From the NCBI GenBank assembly GCA_014841595.1, contig JACYUE010000004.1, positions 181,613 through 245,612 of the forward strand: a DNA stretch of 64,000 nt, given 5' to 3'. The notes under the pieces are model-generated. The model ran no database searches. It saw nothing but the letters and a program-made list of their open reading frames with translations, and was not told where the DNA came from. The translations under genes and the position numbers were made by a program. Source of the DNA: Oxalobacteraceae sp. CFBP 8761 (GTDB lineage: Bacteria > Pseudomonadota > Gammaproteobacteria > Burkholderiales > Burkholderiaceae_D). The first letter of the stretch is position 1; every line of letters starts with the position of its first letter. Of the stretch, positions 35,693-45,076 are shown piece by piece.

Positions 35693-36505
35693 TCAGGCCA
35701 GCTCGAGTTCCGCCACGATCGGTGCGTGGTCGGACAGCTTGGCCCACAGGGCCCCGTGCATCACTTGCGCCGAGTTGACCTTGAAGCCGCGCACGTAGAT
35801 GCGGTCCAGGCGGAACCACGGCAGCATCGCCGGGAACGTGCGCGCCGGCGCCAGGCGCGGCTTGCGCCCAGCCCAGCTGCGCACCATGTCGCCCATCGGC
35901 GAACGCGGCCCCAGCTCGTCGAACACTTCGCACACGCCCAGGCCGGCGCGCAGCTTGTCGCTCAGGGTATTGCGCCAGTCGTTGAAGTCGCCCGCGATGA
36001 TGACCGGCTCGCCGTTCGGCGCCGACGAATTGACGGCGTCGATCAGCGACTGCGTCTGGCGCCCGCGCCCGCCTTCAAACAGGCCCAGGTGCACGACATA
36101 GCAGTGCACCGGACACTCGGGCGTACCCAGCACGCAGTGCAGGATGCCGCGCTGCTCGTAGGCATGGTCCGAGACATCGTGGTTGTGCGAGTTTTCGATC
36201 GGGTAGGTACTGAGCAGTGCATTGCCGTGGTGACCGTGGTCGTAGACCGCGTTCATGCCATAGGCCGTGTGGTGCAGGTCGGAGGCGAAGTAATCGTACT
36301 GGGCGGTTTCGGGCCAGTGGCGATGGCCACGGTCTTCCTTGCCGAAGCGTGCCTGGTGCCGGTCGTGCCGGCCCTGGACTTCTTGCAGGAAGACGACGTT
36401 GGCGTCGAATTCAGCGATCGCTTTCTTCAGTGCGATCACGCGGGGCGTGCTGCGCAGGGAGGAGACGCCCTTGTGAATGTTGTAGGTAGCCACACGAATT
36501 TTCAT
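35693..36505 (-). CDS. endonuclease/exonuclease/phosphatase-family protein (YbhP-like)
   Basis: A 270-residue protein of the DNase I-like fold. Conserved marks are VATYNIHKG at the N-terminus, VVFLQEVQG with the metal-binding Glu, VIIAGDFNDW and the C-terminal SDHAPIVAEL with the catalytic Asp-His. Its role beside clsB is unknown; a phosphodiesterase acting on lipids or nucleic acid is possible. It is the first gene of a three-gene unit with clsB and the hslR-like gene. Confidence 0.88.
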   Translation of the reverse strand: MKIRVATYNIHKGVSSLRSTPRVIALKKAIAEFDANVVFLQEVQGRHDRHQARFGKEDRGHRHWPETAQYDYFASDLHHTAYGMNAVYDHGHHGNALLSTYPIENSHNHDVSDHAYEQRGILHCVLGTPECPVHCYVVHLGLFEGGRGRQTQSLIDAVNSSAPNGEPVIIAGDFNDWRNTLSDKLRAGLGVCEVFDELGPRSPMGDMVRSWAGRKPRLAPARTFPAMLPWFRLDRIYVRGFKVNSAQVMHGALWAKLSDHAPIVAELELA

Positions 36506-36638
36506 GGGAACATTCTACCCGGATCGGACTGCCGTTCTCGTGAAACGGACCCAATCGTGCGCTTATTAAAGCGCTGGCGCGTTCGGCAGGTTGCCAGCTC
36601 TCGCACTCTTTTTAGAAACCAACAGTAACAAACTGCCT

Positions 36639-36848
36639 TCAGGCGATCGCGTGCGCCTGGTCGTACACCGCTTCGTGACCCGAGACGATCATGCGGCGCG
36701 GGCGGTGTGCAGCCGCCTCATCTTTTTGGGCGCGGGGCGCCATCGGGCCACACAAACGCAAGCCATCCATCAGGTCGATATAGATGCAATCGTCGCCGAG
36801 TGTGATTGCTTTTACTTTCTTGTCGCTATTCAGTTTGAAGTTATCCAT
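36639..36848 (-). CDS. possible DUF2442-like small protein, perhaps degenerate
   Basis: A 69-residue frame starting MDNFKLNSDKKVKAITLGDD. The first 35 residues, with KVKAITLGDDCIYIDLMDG, fit the start of DUF2442 proteins (strand, turn, strand, DGR). The remainder (Pro/Ala/Arg-rich) does not, so a frameshift may have changed the tail. The ribosome site is weak. It could be a remnant of a toxin-antitoxin-associated gene, or not a gene at all. Confidence 0.35.
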   Translation of the reverse strand: MDNFKLNSDKKVKAITLGDDCIYIDLMDGLRLCGPMAPRAQKDEAAAHRPRRMIVSGHEAVYDQAHAIA

Positions 36849-37027
36849 TTTTCTCTCAGAATCATCCACTTAAAAGTTGCACATCAAAAATTCACACTGG
36901 GTGAACTATTGACCTTAGACTACTGATTTCTGACTGTCAACCGTGGAATATATGGTGCCCGTCCGTTGGTAACCATATTTAATTCATTCGCGAAAGGTGT
37001 CACCAAGTGTCTCGAAATGTATCTTCA

Positions 37028-37047
37028 TAGGAGAACTCCTACTTTTT
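37028..37047 (+). terminator. short hairpin with T-run in the AT-rich gap
   Basis: TAGGAG-AA-CTCCTA followed by CTTTTT looks like a small intrinsic terminator reading to the right. No rightward gene precedes it, so it could end an unknown short transcript or be chance. Confidence 0.3.
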
Positions 37048-37186
37048 CGTGCGTATGTGAGCGCCAGCGAACAGAGCCAAATTAAAAAAAGCACTCACGT
37101 ACTTTTGCTGTAAAACGTCATTTTATTGCTTCGTATGAGCGATATTCAATGATGATTTACTGCAAATATGCTTCTTTTAAGAAATT

Positions 37187-37705
37187 TTATTTGCTTTGAG
37201 GATCAGAGGCGAGCTGGCGTGGCAGTTGCAGGATGGCTTCGGCATTCGAGGCCGAAAAGCATCGATCAGCTGCTTCCAGGTAAGGCAGCCAGGCGTGGGC
37301 GATGTGCTCGCGTGGACTGAGGATGATGGGGATGTCGCGCGGCACGCAGACAGAAAACACGTGCTCGGTGTTCTGCGTCACGCCGGGGGCGTAGCGATGG
37401 CGCCAGAGGGGATAGATCTCGTAGATATTGGCTAACTGCCAGTCACACAGGGCGATCTGCTTCCCGTCGGCCCGGATGCCGGTTTCTTCGAACAGTTCGC
37501 GCGCTGCCGTTTCCAGCAGCGGCTCGTCGAGCCGGTCGAGCGAGCCGGTAACCGATTGCCAGAAGCCCGGCTGACCGGCGCGCTCGATCACCAGCACATC
37601 CAGGTCAGACGTGTGGATGACGACCAGCACCGATTCAGGGATCTTGTAGGCTTCCATGACAGGAAGAGCGGGGTTGGCAGCCAGGCCACCTCCCCCGCCC
37701 GCCAT
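37187..37705 (-). CDS. nudB: Nudix hydrolase, dihydroneopterin triphosphate pyrophosphatase type
   Basis: About 156-172 residues. The Nudix box is intact: GSLDRLDEPLLETAARELFEETG (positions about 54-76 from the long start), giving GX5EX7REUXEEXGU. The N-terminal KIPESVLVVIHTSDLDVLVIERA and QSVTGS match NudB, which removes pyrophosphate from dihydroneopterin triphosphate in folate synthesis. ATG 37705 overlaps the aspS stop (TAATG), suggesting coupled translation; an internal ATG at 37657 (MEAYKIPES) fits the family length better. The aspS-nudB pairing is common in Burkholderiales. Confidence 0.88.
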   Translation of the reverse strand: MAGGGGGLAANPALPVMEAYKIPESVLVVIHTSDLDVLVIERAGQPGFWQSVTGSLDRLDEPLLETAARELFEETGIRADGKQIALCDWQLANIYEIYPLWRHRYAPGVTQNTEHVFSVCVPRDIPIILSPREHIAHAWLPYLEAADRCFSASNAEAILQLPRQLASDPQSK

Positions 37706-39507
37706 TACGCGACCTTTGGCTCGTTACGCAGGCGGATGTGCAGCTCTTTCAATTGCTTCTCGTCGACTTCGGACGGTGCATTGGTCAGCAAGCACTGCGC
37801 GCGCTGCGTTTTCGGGAACGCGATCACGTCGCGGATCGACTCGGAGCCGGTCATCAGCGTGATCAGGCGATCCAGGCCGAAGGCCAGGCCACCGTGCGGT
37901 GGCGCGCCGTATTGCAGCGCATCCAGCAGGAAGCCAAACTTGAGCTGGGCTTCTTCGGCGTCGATCTTCAGCGCGCGGAACACCTTGCTCTGGACTTCTT
38001 CGCGGTGGATACGGATCGAACCGCCGCCCAGCTCCCAGCCATTCAGGACCATATCGTAGGCCTTGGCGATGCAGGCACCCGGATTGGTTTCGAGCATGTC
38101 TTCGTGGCCGTCTTTCGGGGCCGTGAACGGGTGGTGGGTCGCGGTCCAGCGATCGCCGTCTTCGTCGTACTCGAACATCGGGAAATCGATCACCCACAGC
38201 GGCGACCAGACGTCGTCGAACAGGCCGGCCTTCTTGCCGAATTCCGAGTGACCGATCTTCACGCGCAGCGCGCCCAGGGCATCGTTGACGACCTTGGCCT
38301 TGTCGGCGCCGAAGAAGATCAGGTCGCCGTCCTGCGCGCCCGTCAGTTCCAGCACTTGCGCCAGTACTTCGTCGGACAGGTTCTTGACGATTGGCGACTG
38401 CAGGCCGTCACGGCCCTTGGCTTTCTCGTTGACCTTGATATAGGCCAGGCCACGGGCGCCGTAGATCGCGACGAACTGGGTGTACGCGTCGATTTCCGAA
38501 CGTGGCATCGAGCCGCCCTGCGGCACGCGCATGCCGACCACGCGGCCGTTTGGCAGGTTGGCGGCGCTGTTGAACACCTTGAACTCGACCGTCTTCATCA
38601 GCTCGGTCAGTTCGGTGAATTCGAGCTTGACGCGCATGTCCGGCTTGTCCGAACCGTACATCGCCATCGCGGTGGCAAAGTCCATCACCGGGAACGGGTT
38701 CGGCAGTTCGATGCCGGTCGTGTTCTTGAACACGACGCGCATCATTTCTTCGAACATGTCGCGGATCTCTTGTTCGGTCAGGAACGAGGTTTCGCAGTCG
38801 ATCTGGGTGAATTCAGGCTGGCGGTCAGCGCGCAGGTCTTCGTCGCGGAAGCACTTGGTGATCTGGTAGTAGCGATCGAAGTTGGCGACCATCAGCAGCT
38901 GCTTGAACAGCTGCGGCGACTGCGGCAGTGCAAAGAAGTTGCCCGCGTTGACACGCGACGGCACCAGGTAGTCGCGCGCGCCTTCCGGGGTCGACTTGGT
39001 CAGCATCGGGGTTTCGATGTCGATGAAGCCCAGGTTGTCGAGGTACTTGCGCACTTCCATCGAGACCTTGTAGCGCAGCTTCAGGTTGTGCTGCATCTGG
39101 CCGCGGCGCAGGTCGAGCACGCGGTGCGTCAGGCGGGTGGTTTCCGACAGGTTGTCGTCGTCCAGTTGGAACGGCACCGGCACCGAGGCGTTGAGCACTT
39201 CGACTTCGGTCGCGGTGACTTCGATCTTGCCCGAGGCCAGGTTGGCGTTGACGGTACCGGCCAGACGGTTGGTCACGGTGCCGACGATGCGCAGGCAATA
39301 CTCATTACGCACGTGCTCGGCTGCCTTGAAGACGGCGGCGTTGTCCGGATGGCAGACCACCTGCACCAGGCCTTCGCGGTCGCGCAGGTCGATGAAGATC
39401 ACTCCGCCGTGGTCGCGGCGGCGGTGCACCCAGCCGCACAGGCTGACGGTTTGGCCCAGCAGTTCCTCGGTGACGAGGCCGCAGTAATTGGTACGCATGG
39501 TGGACAT
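37705..39507 (-). CDS. aspS: aspartyl-tRNA synthetase
   Basis: A 600-residue class II synthetase of the bacterial type. The N-terminal anticodon-binding OB fold reads [20 protein letters not shown]; motif 2 appears as [20 protein letters not shown]; a GAD insertion lies about residues 290-420; and motif 3 is [13 protein letters not shown]. It charges tRNA-Asp, and in organisms without AsnRS may be non-discriminating; that cannot be judged here. It is downstream of the DUF502 gene and overlaps nudB by one base. Confidence 0.97.
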   Translation of the reverse strand: MSTMRTNYCGLVTEELLGQTVSLCGWVHRRRDHGGVIFIDLRDREGLVQVVCHPDNAAVFKAAEHVRNEYCLRIVGTVTNRLAGTVNANLASGKIEVTATEVEVLNASVPVPFQLDDDNLSETTRLTHRVLDLRRGQMQHNLKLRYKVSMEVRKYLDNLGFIDIETPMLTKSTPEGARDYLVPSRVNAGNFFALPQSPQLFKQLLMVANFDRYYQITKCFRDEDLRADRQPEFTQIDCETSFLTEQEIRDMFEEMMRVVFKNTTGIELPNPFPVMDFATAMAMYGSDKPDMRVKLEFTELTELMKTVEFKVFNSAANLPNGRVVGMRVPQGGSMPRSEIDAYTQFVAIYGARGLAYIKVNEKAKGRDGLQSPIVKNLSDEVLAQVLELTGAQDGDLIFFGADKAKVVNDALGALRVKIGHSEFGKKAGLFDDVWSPLWVIDFPMFEYDEDGDRWTATHHPFTAPKDGHEDMLETNPGACIAKAYDMVLNGWELGGGSIRIHREEVQSKVFRALKIDAEEAQLKFGFLLDALQYGAPPHGGLAFGLDRLITLMTGSESIRDVIAFPKTQRAQCLLTNAPSEVDEKQLKELHIRLRNEPKVA

Positions 39508-39574
39508 AGTTTTCGTTCCAGGTTGATTGATTTGTCGGCGCCGCCATCGCAGGCGGCCCAGATTCTGTGATGCG

Positions 39575-40201
39575 TTATTTGACTGCCGCAGGATTGGCGG
39601 CGCCGAGCGGCACGTGGCTCGGTGCGACCACGCCCATCGAGACGATGTACTTGAGCGCCGCGTCGACGGTCATGTCGAGTTCTTTCACGCGGCTGCGTTC
39701 CATCATCAGGAAAAAGCCCGAGGTGGGGTTTGGCGTCGTGGGCACGTACACGCTCACGAAGTCGCCCACCAGGTGGTTGGTCACGTCGCCGCCCGGCACG
39801 CCGGTCAGAAACGCGATCGTATACGAGTCGGCGTGCGGATACGGGATCAGCACCGCCTGGCGGAAGGCATTGCCGGACGACGAGAACAGCGTGTCGGACA
39901 CCTGCTTGACGCTGCCGTACAGCGAGCTGACCACCGGCACGCGCTTGAGCAGGCGCTCGCCCACGCGCACGATGTACTTGCCGACCAGGTTGTTGGTCAG
40001 CAGGCCCGTGACGAACACGATCGCCAGCGTCAGCACCGCGCCGATGCCCGGCACGTCCATGCCGATGAACTGGCGCGGCTGCCAGGCGGCCGGCACGAAC
40101 ATCAGCGACTGGTCGAGCGTGCTGATGATCAGGCTCAGGACCCAGGCGGTGATTGCCAGGGGCACCAGCACCAGCAGGCCGGTGATGAAATATTTACGCA
40201 T
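39575..40201 (-). CDS. DUF502 membrane protein
   Basis: A 208-residue inner-membrane protein with two helices ([22 protein letters not shown] near the N-terminus and [21 protein letters not shown] about residues 55-75). The family signature [19 protein letters not shown] and the following [17 protein letters not shown] are clear. Function of the family is unknown. It lies 67 bases upstream of aspS and 47 bases downstream of the FmdB-like gene, an order common in Burkholderiales. Confidence 0.88.
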   Translation of the reverse strand: MRKYFITGLLVLVPLAITAWVLSLIISTLDQSLMFVPAAWQPRQFIGMDVPGIGAVLTLAIVFVTGLLTNNLVGKYIVRVGERLLKRVPVVSSLYGSVKQVSDTLFSSSGNAFRQAVLIPYPHADSYTIAFLTGVPGGDVTNHLVGDFVSVYVPTTPNPTSGFFLMMERSRVKELDMTVDAALKYIVSMGVVAPSHVPLGAANPAAVK

Positions 40202-40248
40202 CGGATATCCCGTTATTCTTGTTGGCGCGGCGCAGGGACGCGCCGGGC

Positions 40249-40608
40249 TCAGGTGCTGCTCTTGTCGCCGCCACCGCTGGTGCTGCCACCGCTGTTGCCA
40301 CCGCTGCTGCCCGTGGCAGGCGCAGCAGGCGCTGGCGTGGCCGATGCAGCTGCGGCAGCCGGCGCGGCCGCTGCGCCTGCGTCAGCGCCGCCCGTGCCCG
40401 CGGCCGTACCGGTGGCAGGCGGCGTGCCGCCACGGAAATCGGTCACGTACCAGCCCGAGCCCTTGAGCTGGAAACCGGCCGCAGTCACCTGCTTCTTGAA
40501 CGATGGCTTGGCGCAGGACGGGCAGACGGTCAGGACCGGATCCGATATCTTTTGCAGTACATCTTTGGAAAAACCGCATTCTTCGCAGCGATAGGCATAA
40601 ATCGGCAT
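40249..40608 (-). CDS. FmdB-family zinc-ribbon protein
   Basis: A 119-residue protein. The first 45 residues form the zinc ribbon: MPIYAYRCEECGFSKDVLQ with CxxC, then VCPSCAKPSFKKQVT with the second CxxC, and the segment FQLKGSGWYVTDF typical of FmdB. The rest is a low-complexity Ala/Gly/Pro/Ser tail. ATG 40608 has a GGAG site. It is probably a small regulatory or assembly factor; the function is not settled for the family. Confidence 0.9.
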   Translation of the reverse strand: MPIYAYRCEECGFSKDVLQKISDPVLTVCPSCAKPSFKKQVTAAGFQLKGSGWYVTDFRGGTPPATGTAAGTGGADAGAAAAPAAAAASATPAPAAPATGSSGGNSGGSTSGGGDKSST

Positions 40609-40761
40609 TCTGGTGCTCCGCAAAAATCTTCAAAACCCTGAATTATAAAGCTTTTGCCGCAGCATTTACGGCATTGCGGCGGCCCGGGTACAAGACAGCG
40701 CCGCATTCGGCAAATGGCAGCAGCGTCGTGTTGTTTTTCACCACGTCAACAGGCGAACTGT

Positions 40762-40790
40762 TTGCTCGTGCTCAGCATCGGTGATTTAAT
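40762..40790 (+). promoter_or_regulatory. sigma-70 promoter of the predicted small RNA
   Basis: TTGCTC at 40762-40767 and TTTAAT at 40785-40790 are separated by exactly 17 bases, so transcription would begin near 40797 reading right. No protein gene follows on that strand before the terminator at 40906-40930. Confidence 0.55.
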
Positions 40791-40796
40791 ACGGCT

Positions 40797-40930
40797 TCTT
40801 TACCGGATGTTGGTCGCAGGAAAGCTCTGCCACTGCGAGAACACAAGAAACAGAAGGCTGCGAGATGTTCGTATCAGCGCAGCCCATAAAAGAACACAGC
40901 TTATCAAGCCCGCTCACGCGGGCTTTTTTC
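40797..40930 (+). ncRNA. predicted small RNA (about 134 nt), three hairpins
   Basis: Between the FmdB-like gene and ubiB, both on the minus strand, a plus-strand unit has a promoter, two internal hairpins and an intrinsic terminator. The hairpins are TCGCAG / CTGCGA (40814-40838), GGCTGCG / CGCAGCC (40856-40884) and the terminator AAGCCCGC-TCAC-GCGGGCTT (40906-40925) with TTTTTT. The T-run is on the plus strand only, so it is not the terminator of a minus-strand gene. No start codon with a ribosome site and sensible frame is found inside. I do not recognise it as 6S, 4.5S, tmRNA or RNase P RNA. Confidence 0.6.
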
Positions 40931-40941
40931 TTGGCCGCGCG

Positions 40942-42498
40942 TCAGAGGAAGTACAGCGCCGCCAGCGCGGTGCAGGCGCCCGTCGCGAGCAAGGTCAGGA
41001 ACGTCAGCATGCGATTGGTGCGGCGCTGTTCCACCACCAGCATCGCCATCATCTCGCTGTTGGCGATGTGCGGATGGTGGCCTTTCGACTCGCGCTCCAG
41101 CGCCTGGTGCACGAGGCGCGGCAGTTGCGGGAAGATCTGGGCATAGCGCGGCGCTTCGGCCTTCAGGCGCTCGACCAGCCCCTGCCAGCCCACCTGCTCG
41201 GCCATCCAGCGCTCCAGGTACGGCTTGGCCGTCTTCCACAAGTCCAGGTCCGGGTCGAGCTGACGGCCCAGGCCTTCGATATTGAGCAGCGTCTTTTGCA
41301 GCAGCACCAGTTGCGGCTGCACTTCGACATTGAAGCGGCGCGAGGTCTGGAACAGGCGCAGCAGGATCTGGCCGAACGAGATGTCTTTCAGGGGCCGGTC
41401 GAAGATCGGTTCGCAGCAGGCACGCACGGCCGCTTCGAGTTCGTCCACGCGCGTGCTCGGCGGCGCCCAGCCCGATTCGATGTGGGCCTCGGCCACGCGC
41501 TTGTAGTCGCGCTGGAAGAAGGCGAGGAAGTTCTGCGACAGGTAATCCTTGTCGAAGTCGGTCAGCGTGCCGACGATGCCGAAGTCGAGCGCGATGTAGC
41601 GACCCAGCGTTTCGGGCGCGGTCGAGACCAGGATATTCCCGGGGTGCATGTCGGCGTGGAAGAAACCGTCACGGAATACCTGCGTGAAGAAAATCTCCAC
41701 GCCATCACGCGACAGCTTCTTGAGGTCGACGCCGGCGGCGGCCAGGCGATCGATCTGCGACACCGGCAAGCCGTGCATGCGCTCCATGACGATCACGCTG
41801 CTCGAGCAATAGTCCCAGTACATCTCAGGCACCATCAGCAGCGTCGAATCGGCAAAGTTGCGGCGCAGCTGGCTGGCGTTGGCGGCCTCGCGCATCAGGT
41901 CGAGCTCGTCGTGCAGATATTTGTCGAATTCAGCGACGACTTCGCGCGGCTTCAGGCGCCGTGCCTCGCTCCAGACTTTTTCGATCAGGTTCGCAGCCAT
42001 GCGCATCAGCGCCATGTCCTCGTCGATCAGCTTCTTCATGCCCGGACGCAGCACCTTGACGGCGACTTCCTTGCCGTTCTTGAGCGTGGCGAAGTGCACC
42101 TGGGCGATCGACGCCGAGGCGATCGGCTCGCGCTCGAAGTGGGCGAACAGCTGGTCGGGATGGGTGCCGAGCGAACGCGTGATCTGCGCCACCGCCAGGT
42201 CGGAGCCGAATGGTGGCACCCGATCCTGCAGCATGGCGAGCTCATCGGCGATATCGGGCGGCACCAGGTCGCGCCGGGTCGACAGCACTTGGCCGAATTT
42301 CACGAAGATCGGGCCCAGTTCTTCGAGCGCCTGGCGCAGCCGCACGGCGCGCGGCGACGTGATCGTGCGCCAGAAGAAGAACGTGTTCATCAGGCGCGCG
42401 GTGCGCGGAGCGTTGATGCTGGTGACGGCGATTTCGTCCAGGCCGTACTTGGTAAAGACGGTGAGAATGCGCAGCAGGCGCAGGAATTTCAATATCAT
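40942..42498 (-). CDS. ubiB: ubiquinone biosynthesis ABC1/ADCK-type kinase-like protein
   Basis: A 518-residue member of the UbiB family, needed for ubiquinone synthesis at the inner membrane. Family marks are [20 protein letters not shown] (KxGQ motif), the ATP-site AKxx region [20 protein letters not shown] with [21 protein letters not shown] (catalytic loop) and [12 protein letters not shown]-terminal hydrophobic helix ([21 protein letters not shown]) anchors the protein. The start overlaps the ubiJ stop by four bases (ATGA), so the two are translated together. Confidence 0.96.
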   Translation of the reverse strand: MILKFLRLLRILTVFTKYGLDEIAVTSINAPRTARLMNTFFFWRTITSPRAVRLRQALEELGPIFVKFGQVLSTRRDLVPPDIADELAMLQDRVPPFGSDLAVAQITRSLGTHPDQLFAHFEREPIASASIAQVHFATLKNGKEVAVKVLRPGMKKLIDEDMALMRMAANLIEKVWSEARRLKPREVVAEFDKYLHDELDLMREAANASQLRRNFADSTLLMVPEMYWDYCSSSVIVMERMHGLPVSQIDRLAAAGVDLKKLSRDGVEIFFTQVFRDGFFHADMHPGNILVSTAPETLGRYIALDFGIVGTLTDFDKDYLSQNFLAFFQRDYKRVAEAHIESGWAPPSTRVDELEAAVRACCEPIFDRPLKDISFGQILLRLFQTSRRFNVEVQPQLVLLQKTLLNIEGLGRQLDPDLDLWKTAKPYLERWMAEQVGWQGLVERLKAEAPRYAQIFPQLPRLVHQALERESKGHHPHIANSEMMAMLVVEQRRTNRMLTFLTLLATGACTALAALYFL

Positions 42499-43184
42499 CG
42501 ACGATCCGGATTCTGGTCTGCGCTTACAGCAAAGGTGGAAGAAGGTTTGGCAGTGCTGCGCTGGGCCAGCGCCTGTTCAAGCCGTGCAATGCGCTTGGCG
42601 CTGCGCTCGACGTCGTCGCGCAGGCGCACGACATCGGCGGCAAAGGCGTCGCGCTGGGCGGGCCGCACCAGCACCGGCCGTTCATCGGCCAGGAATTCAG
42701 CGAGGTTCTCGGCCAGGCGGCGCCCTGCTTCGCCCAGGCCACTGACGGTGCGGCGGGCGCCCTGATGCAGACGGTAGGCGGCCACTGGCCCGACGACACG
42801 CTCGAGGTCGTACTCGGCATCCCAGCGCAGGCCGTTGGCCAGTTGTGAAATCACATTGGCAAATTCGGCATCGCCTTCGATCTTCACATACGACAGCGCG
42901 CGCGTGCGGTCTTGCGCGATCAGCGGCAGGTCGGCCGGCTTGATGCGGATGGTGACGTTGGCCGGTGCTGCATCCTGACTGGCCTCGAACAGGCCGTCAG
43001 GCGCCACCAGCACGCGCAGCTGGGCCACGCCGGCATCGATGCATGCCTGCTTGCCGGCATGACGCGCGAGCGCGGCCCGGGCCCAGGCTTCCTGGGCCAG
43101 CAGGTGATTGATCGCGGCAACGGCAGGCACGGTCAGCGCATGCTGTGGTGACAAGGTCGACAGGGATGGAAGATTCGGAAACAT
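42495..43184 (-). CDS. ubiJ: ubiquinone biosynthesis accessory factor, SCP2-domain
   Basis: A 229-residue protein. The SCP2-like lipid-binding domain covers about residues 20-130 ([52 protein letters not shown]); the C-terminal part has a predicted coiled coil ([19 protein letters not shown]). UbiJ with UbiK supports the soluble Ubi complex. ATG 43184 follows a GAGGG site; a longer frame to 43259 crosses the terminator of the preceding gene and is rejected. Confidence 0.9.
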   Translation of the reverse strand: MFPNLPSLSTLSPQHALTVPAVAAINHLLAQEAWARAALARHAGKQACIDAGVAQLRVLVAPDGLFEASQDAAPANVTIRIKPADLPLIAQDRTRALSYVKIEGDAEFANVISQLANGLRWDAEYDLERVVGPVAAYRLHQGARRTVSGLGEAGRRLAENLAEFLADERPVLVRPAQRDAFAADVVRLRDDVERSAKRIARLEQALAQRSTAKPSSTFAVSADQNPDRR

Positions 43185-43206
43185 GGCGGGACTACCCTCA
43201 AAAAAC

Positions 43207-43236
43207 AAAACCGCCCGGAGTGATTCGGGCGGTTTT
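43207..43236 (-). terminator. intrinsic terminator after the Tim44-like gene
   Basis: A perfect 11-base stem (AAAACCGCCCG at 43207-43217 with its complement at 43226-43236) and an 8-base loop; on the minus strand the stem is followed by TTTTGTTTTTTG. It lies between the Tim44-like gene and ubiJ on the same strand, only 22 bases before the ubiJ start, so ubiJ-ubiB must rely on readthrough or a promoter overlapping the hairpin. Confidence 0.75.
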
Positions 43237-43315
43237 GATCTTACCAGTTCGCCGGGCACGCACCCGGTGTTACGGAATCGGCAAACAAAATAATTCCGGT
43301 TCGCCTGCAGCGTAC

Positions 43316-44308
43316 TTAGTTCGGCTGCTGAATGCCGGCCAGCACCCAGCCACCTGCGCCCGACAGCGGCTTGGACATGTTCCAGACCTCGACGAACGGC
43401 TCTGGCAATGCGTCTTTCGCGCTGCGGATCATGGCGTTGAACTGCACGCTCGCCAGGTAATCGGTAGCCGTCTGCTCGATGCCCAGCAACTGCGCATCGA
43501 CATTGACGACGTCGGTGAAGTCAGCGACCGCGCCGCGTTCCTGGATCTGCAGCTTGAGTTCAGCGAAGACTTCGGGCGACGTGAATTCGCGCAGGTCGTT
43601 CGTGTCGCCGCGATCCCAGGCTGCCTGCATGCGGATGAACGACGACTTTGCGTGACGCAGGAAGCTCTCGCTGTCGAAGTCGGTCGGCACGCCCCATTGC
43701 TGGTGCGCTGCCGGGGTAGCGGCATTGCCGAAATTCGCTGCATTCAGGCCGCCGCGGTCCTTTTCCAGCGCAACGCCGCCCTGGAATGCGGTGGGCTGTG
43801 GACGCAGGCCCGAACCGATTTCAGGCGTGCCAACGCCACCGGCCGCTTGCGGCTTGAAGCCGCCGCTGAAACCGGCTGCGGATGGATTGGCCGGCGTGTC
43901 CTTGCGGCGGAACATGCGCACCAGGAACAGGATGACGAGGCCGAACAGCGCGAACATCAGGATACCCGCGATGATGCTGGCCATGGCGCCGCCAATTCCC
44001 AGGTGCGACAGCAGCATGCCAAAGCCAAGGCCCAGCAGCGCGCCGCCAAGGATGTTGCGCATCATGCTTGGTTTCTTGGCGGCAGCTGCCGCGCCCGCGG
44101 CGCCAGCGCCGGCCGCAGCTGGCGCGGCCTGGTTCGGGGTCTGGCGCTGCATGTTCTGCGCGGGCGCCGGCGCCGGGGCCGGCATCTGGCGCACGGCCTG
44201 CGACTGGCGGCCGACCGAGCGCTTGCCACCCATCGGGCGTGCGTAGGCCTCGGCCACCATCGAGAATGCGGTGACTGCGAGGAGCGTCGTGACCAGGAAT
44301 TTTTTCAT
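43316..44308 (-). CDS. Tim44-like domain membrane protein
   Basis: A 330-residue protein: signal or first helix (FLVTTLLAVTAFSMVAEAYA), a Pro/Ala/Gln-rich stretch, two membrane helices (MLRNILGGALLGLGFGMLLS-type and IIAGILMFALFGLVILFLVRMF, about 85-150), then a C-terminal Tim44-like domain (about 200-325) with FLRHAKSSFIRMQAAWDRGD and LREFTSPEVFAELKLQI. The bacterial role is unknown, perhaps membrane protein maturation. It is between ubiE (33-base gap) and ubiJ, a conserved position in Burkholderiales. Confidence 0.9.
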   Translation of the reverse strand: MKKFLVTTLLAVTAFSMVAEAYARPMGGKRSVGRQSQAVRQMPAPAPAPAQNMQRQTPNQAAPAAAGAGAAGAAAAAKKPSMMRNILGGALLGLGFGMLLSHLGIGGAMASIIAGILMFALFGLVILFLVRMFRRKDTPANPSAAGFSGGFKPQAAGGVGTPEIGSGLRPQPTAFQGGVALEKDRGGLNAANFGNAATPAAHQQWGVPTDFDSESFLRHAKSSFIRMQAAWDRGDTNDLREFTSPEVFAELKLQIQERGAVADFTDVVNVDAQLLGIEQTATDYLASVQFNAMIRSAKDALPEPFVEVWNMSKPLSGAGGWVLAGIQQPN

Positions 44309-44341
44309 TGTCTCCGTCCTTTATTGGAACTTCAGTTAAAA

Positions 44342-45076
44342 CTACAGCTTGATACCGGTGTGCAAAGCGGCCACACCCGCAGTCAGGTTGAAATACTGGA
44401 CCCGCTCCAGTCCCGCGTCTTCCAGCATGCCCTTCAGGGTGTCCTGATCGGGGTGCATGCGGATCGATTCGGCCAGGTAGCGATAGCTTTCGGCATCGCC
44501 GGCAATCCGCTGGCCCAGCCACGGCAGTACCGAGAACGAATACACGTCATACGGCTTTTGCAGTGGCGCGATCACTTTCGAGAACTCAAGCACCAGCAAT
44601 TTGCCGCCCGGCTTGAGCACGCGGCGCATCTCGGCCAGGGCCTGATCCTTGTGCGTCATGTTGCGCAGGCCGAAGGCGACGCTGACCCGATCAAAGTAAT
44701 TGTCCGGGAACGGCAACTTTTCGGCGTTACACAACATGGTTGGGGTGACAAGTCCTTTATTCAAGAGACGGTCACGGCCAACGCGCAGCATCGACTCGTT
44801 GATGTCGGTGAGCCAGACTTCGCCTGTCTTGCCGGCCTGCTTTGCGAAGGCCTTGGCCAGGTCGCCCGTGCCGCCGGCGATATCGAGCACCTTGAAGCCG
44901 GGCCGCACGCCCGCCTGCGCGATCGTGAACAGCTTCCAGGCGCGGTGCAGGCCGGCCGACATCAGATCGTTCATGACATCGTACTTCGCGGCGACCGAGT
45001 GGAAGACCTTGGCGACTTCCTGGACCTTCTGGTCCTCGGCGACGGTCTTGTAGCCGAAGTGGGTGGTGTTTGTCAT
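44342..45076 (-). CDS. ubiE: ubiquinone/menaquinone C-methyltransferase
   Basis: A 244-residue SAM-dependent methyltransferase. The UbiE signatures are [20 protein letters not shown] and, late in the protein, [16 protein letters not shown]; the SAM-binding motif is [17 protein letters not shown]. It adds the C-methyl group in ubiquinone synthesis. I chose ATG 45076 ([12 protein letters not shown]). It heads the leftward group ubiE, Tim44-like, ubiJ, ubiB. Confidence 0.95.
   Translation of the reverse strand: MTNTTHFGYKTVAEDQKVQEVAKVFHSVAAKYDVMNDLMSAGLHRAWKLFTIAQAGVRPGFKVLDIAGGTGDLAKAFAKQAGKTGEVWLTDINESMLRVGRDRLLNKGLVTPTMLCNAEKLPFPDNYFDRVSVAFGLRNMTHKDQALAEMRRVLKPGGKLLVLEFSKVIAPLQKPYDVYSFSVLPWLGQRIAGDAESYRYLAESIRMHPDQDTLKGMLEDAGLERVQYFNLTAGVAALHTGIKL

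Larger units (their letters stand above)
36506..37186. other. AT-rich intergenic stretch with one weak small ORF
   Basis: About 680 bases, of which 36830-37200 is clearly richer in A and T than the rest of the window. Apart from the weak reading frame listed at 36639-36848 and a small hairpin near 37028 I see no gene. The base composition contrast hints at foreign or decaying DNA. Confidence 0.5.
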
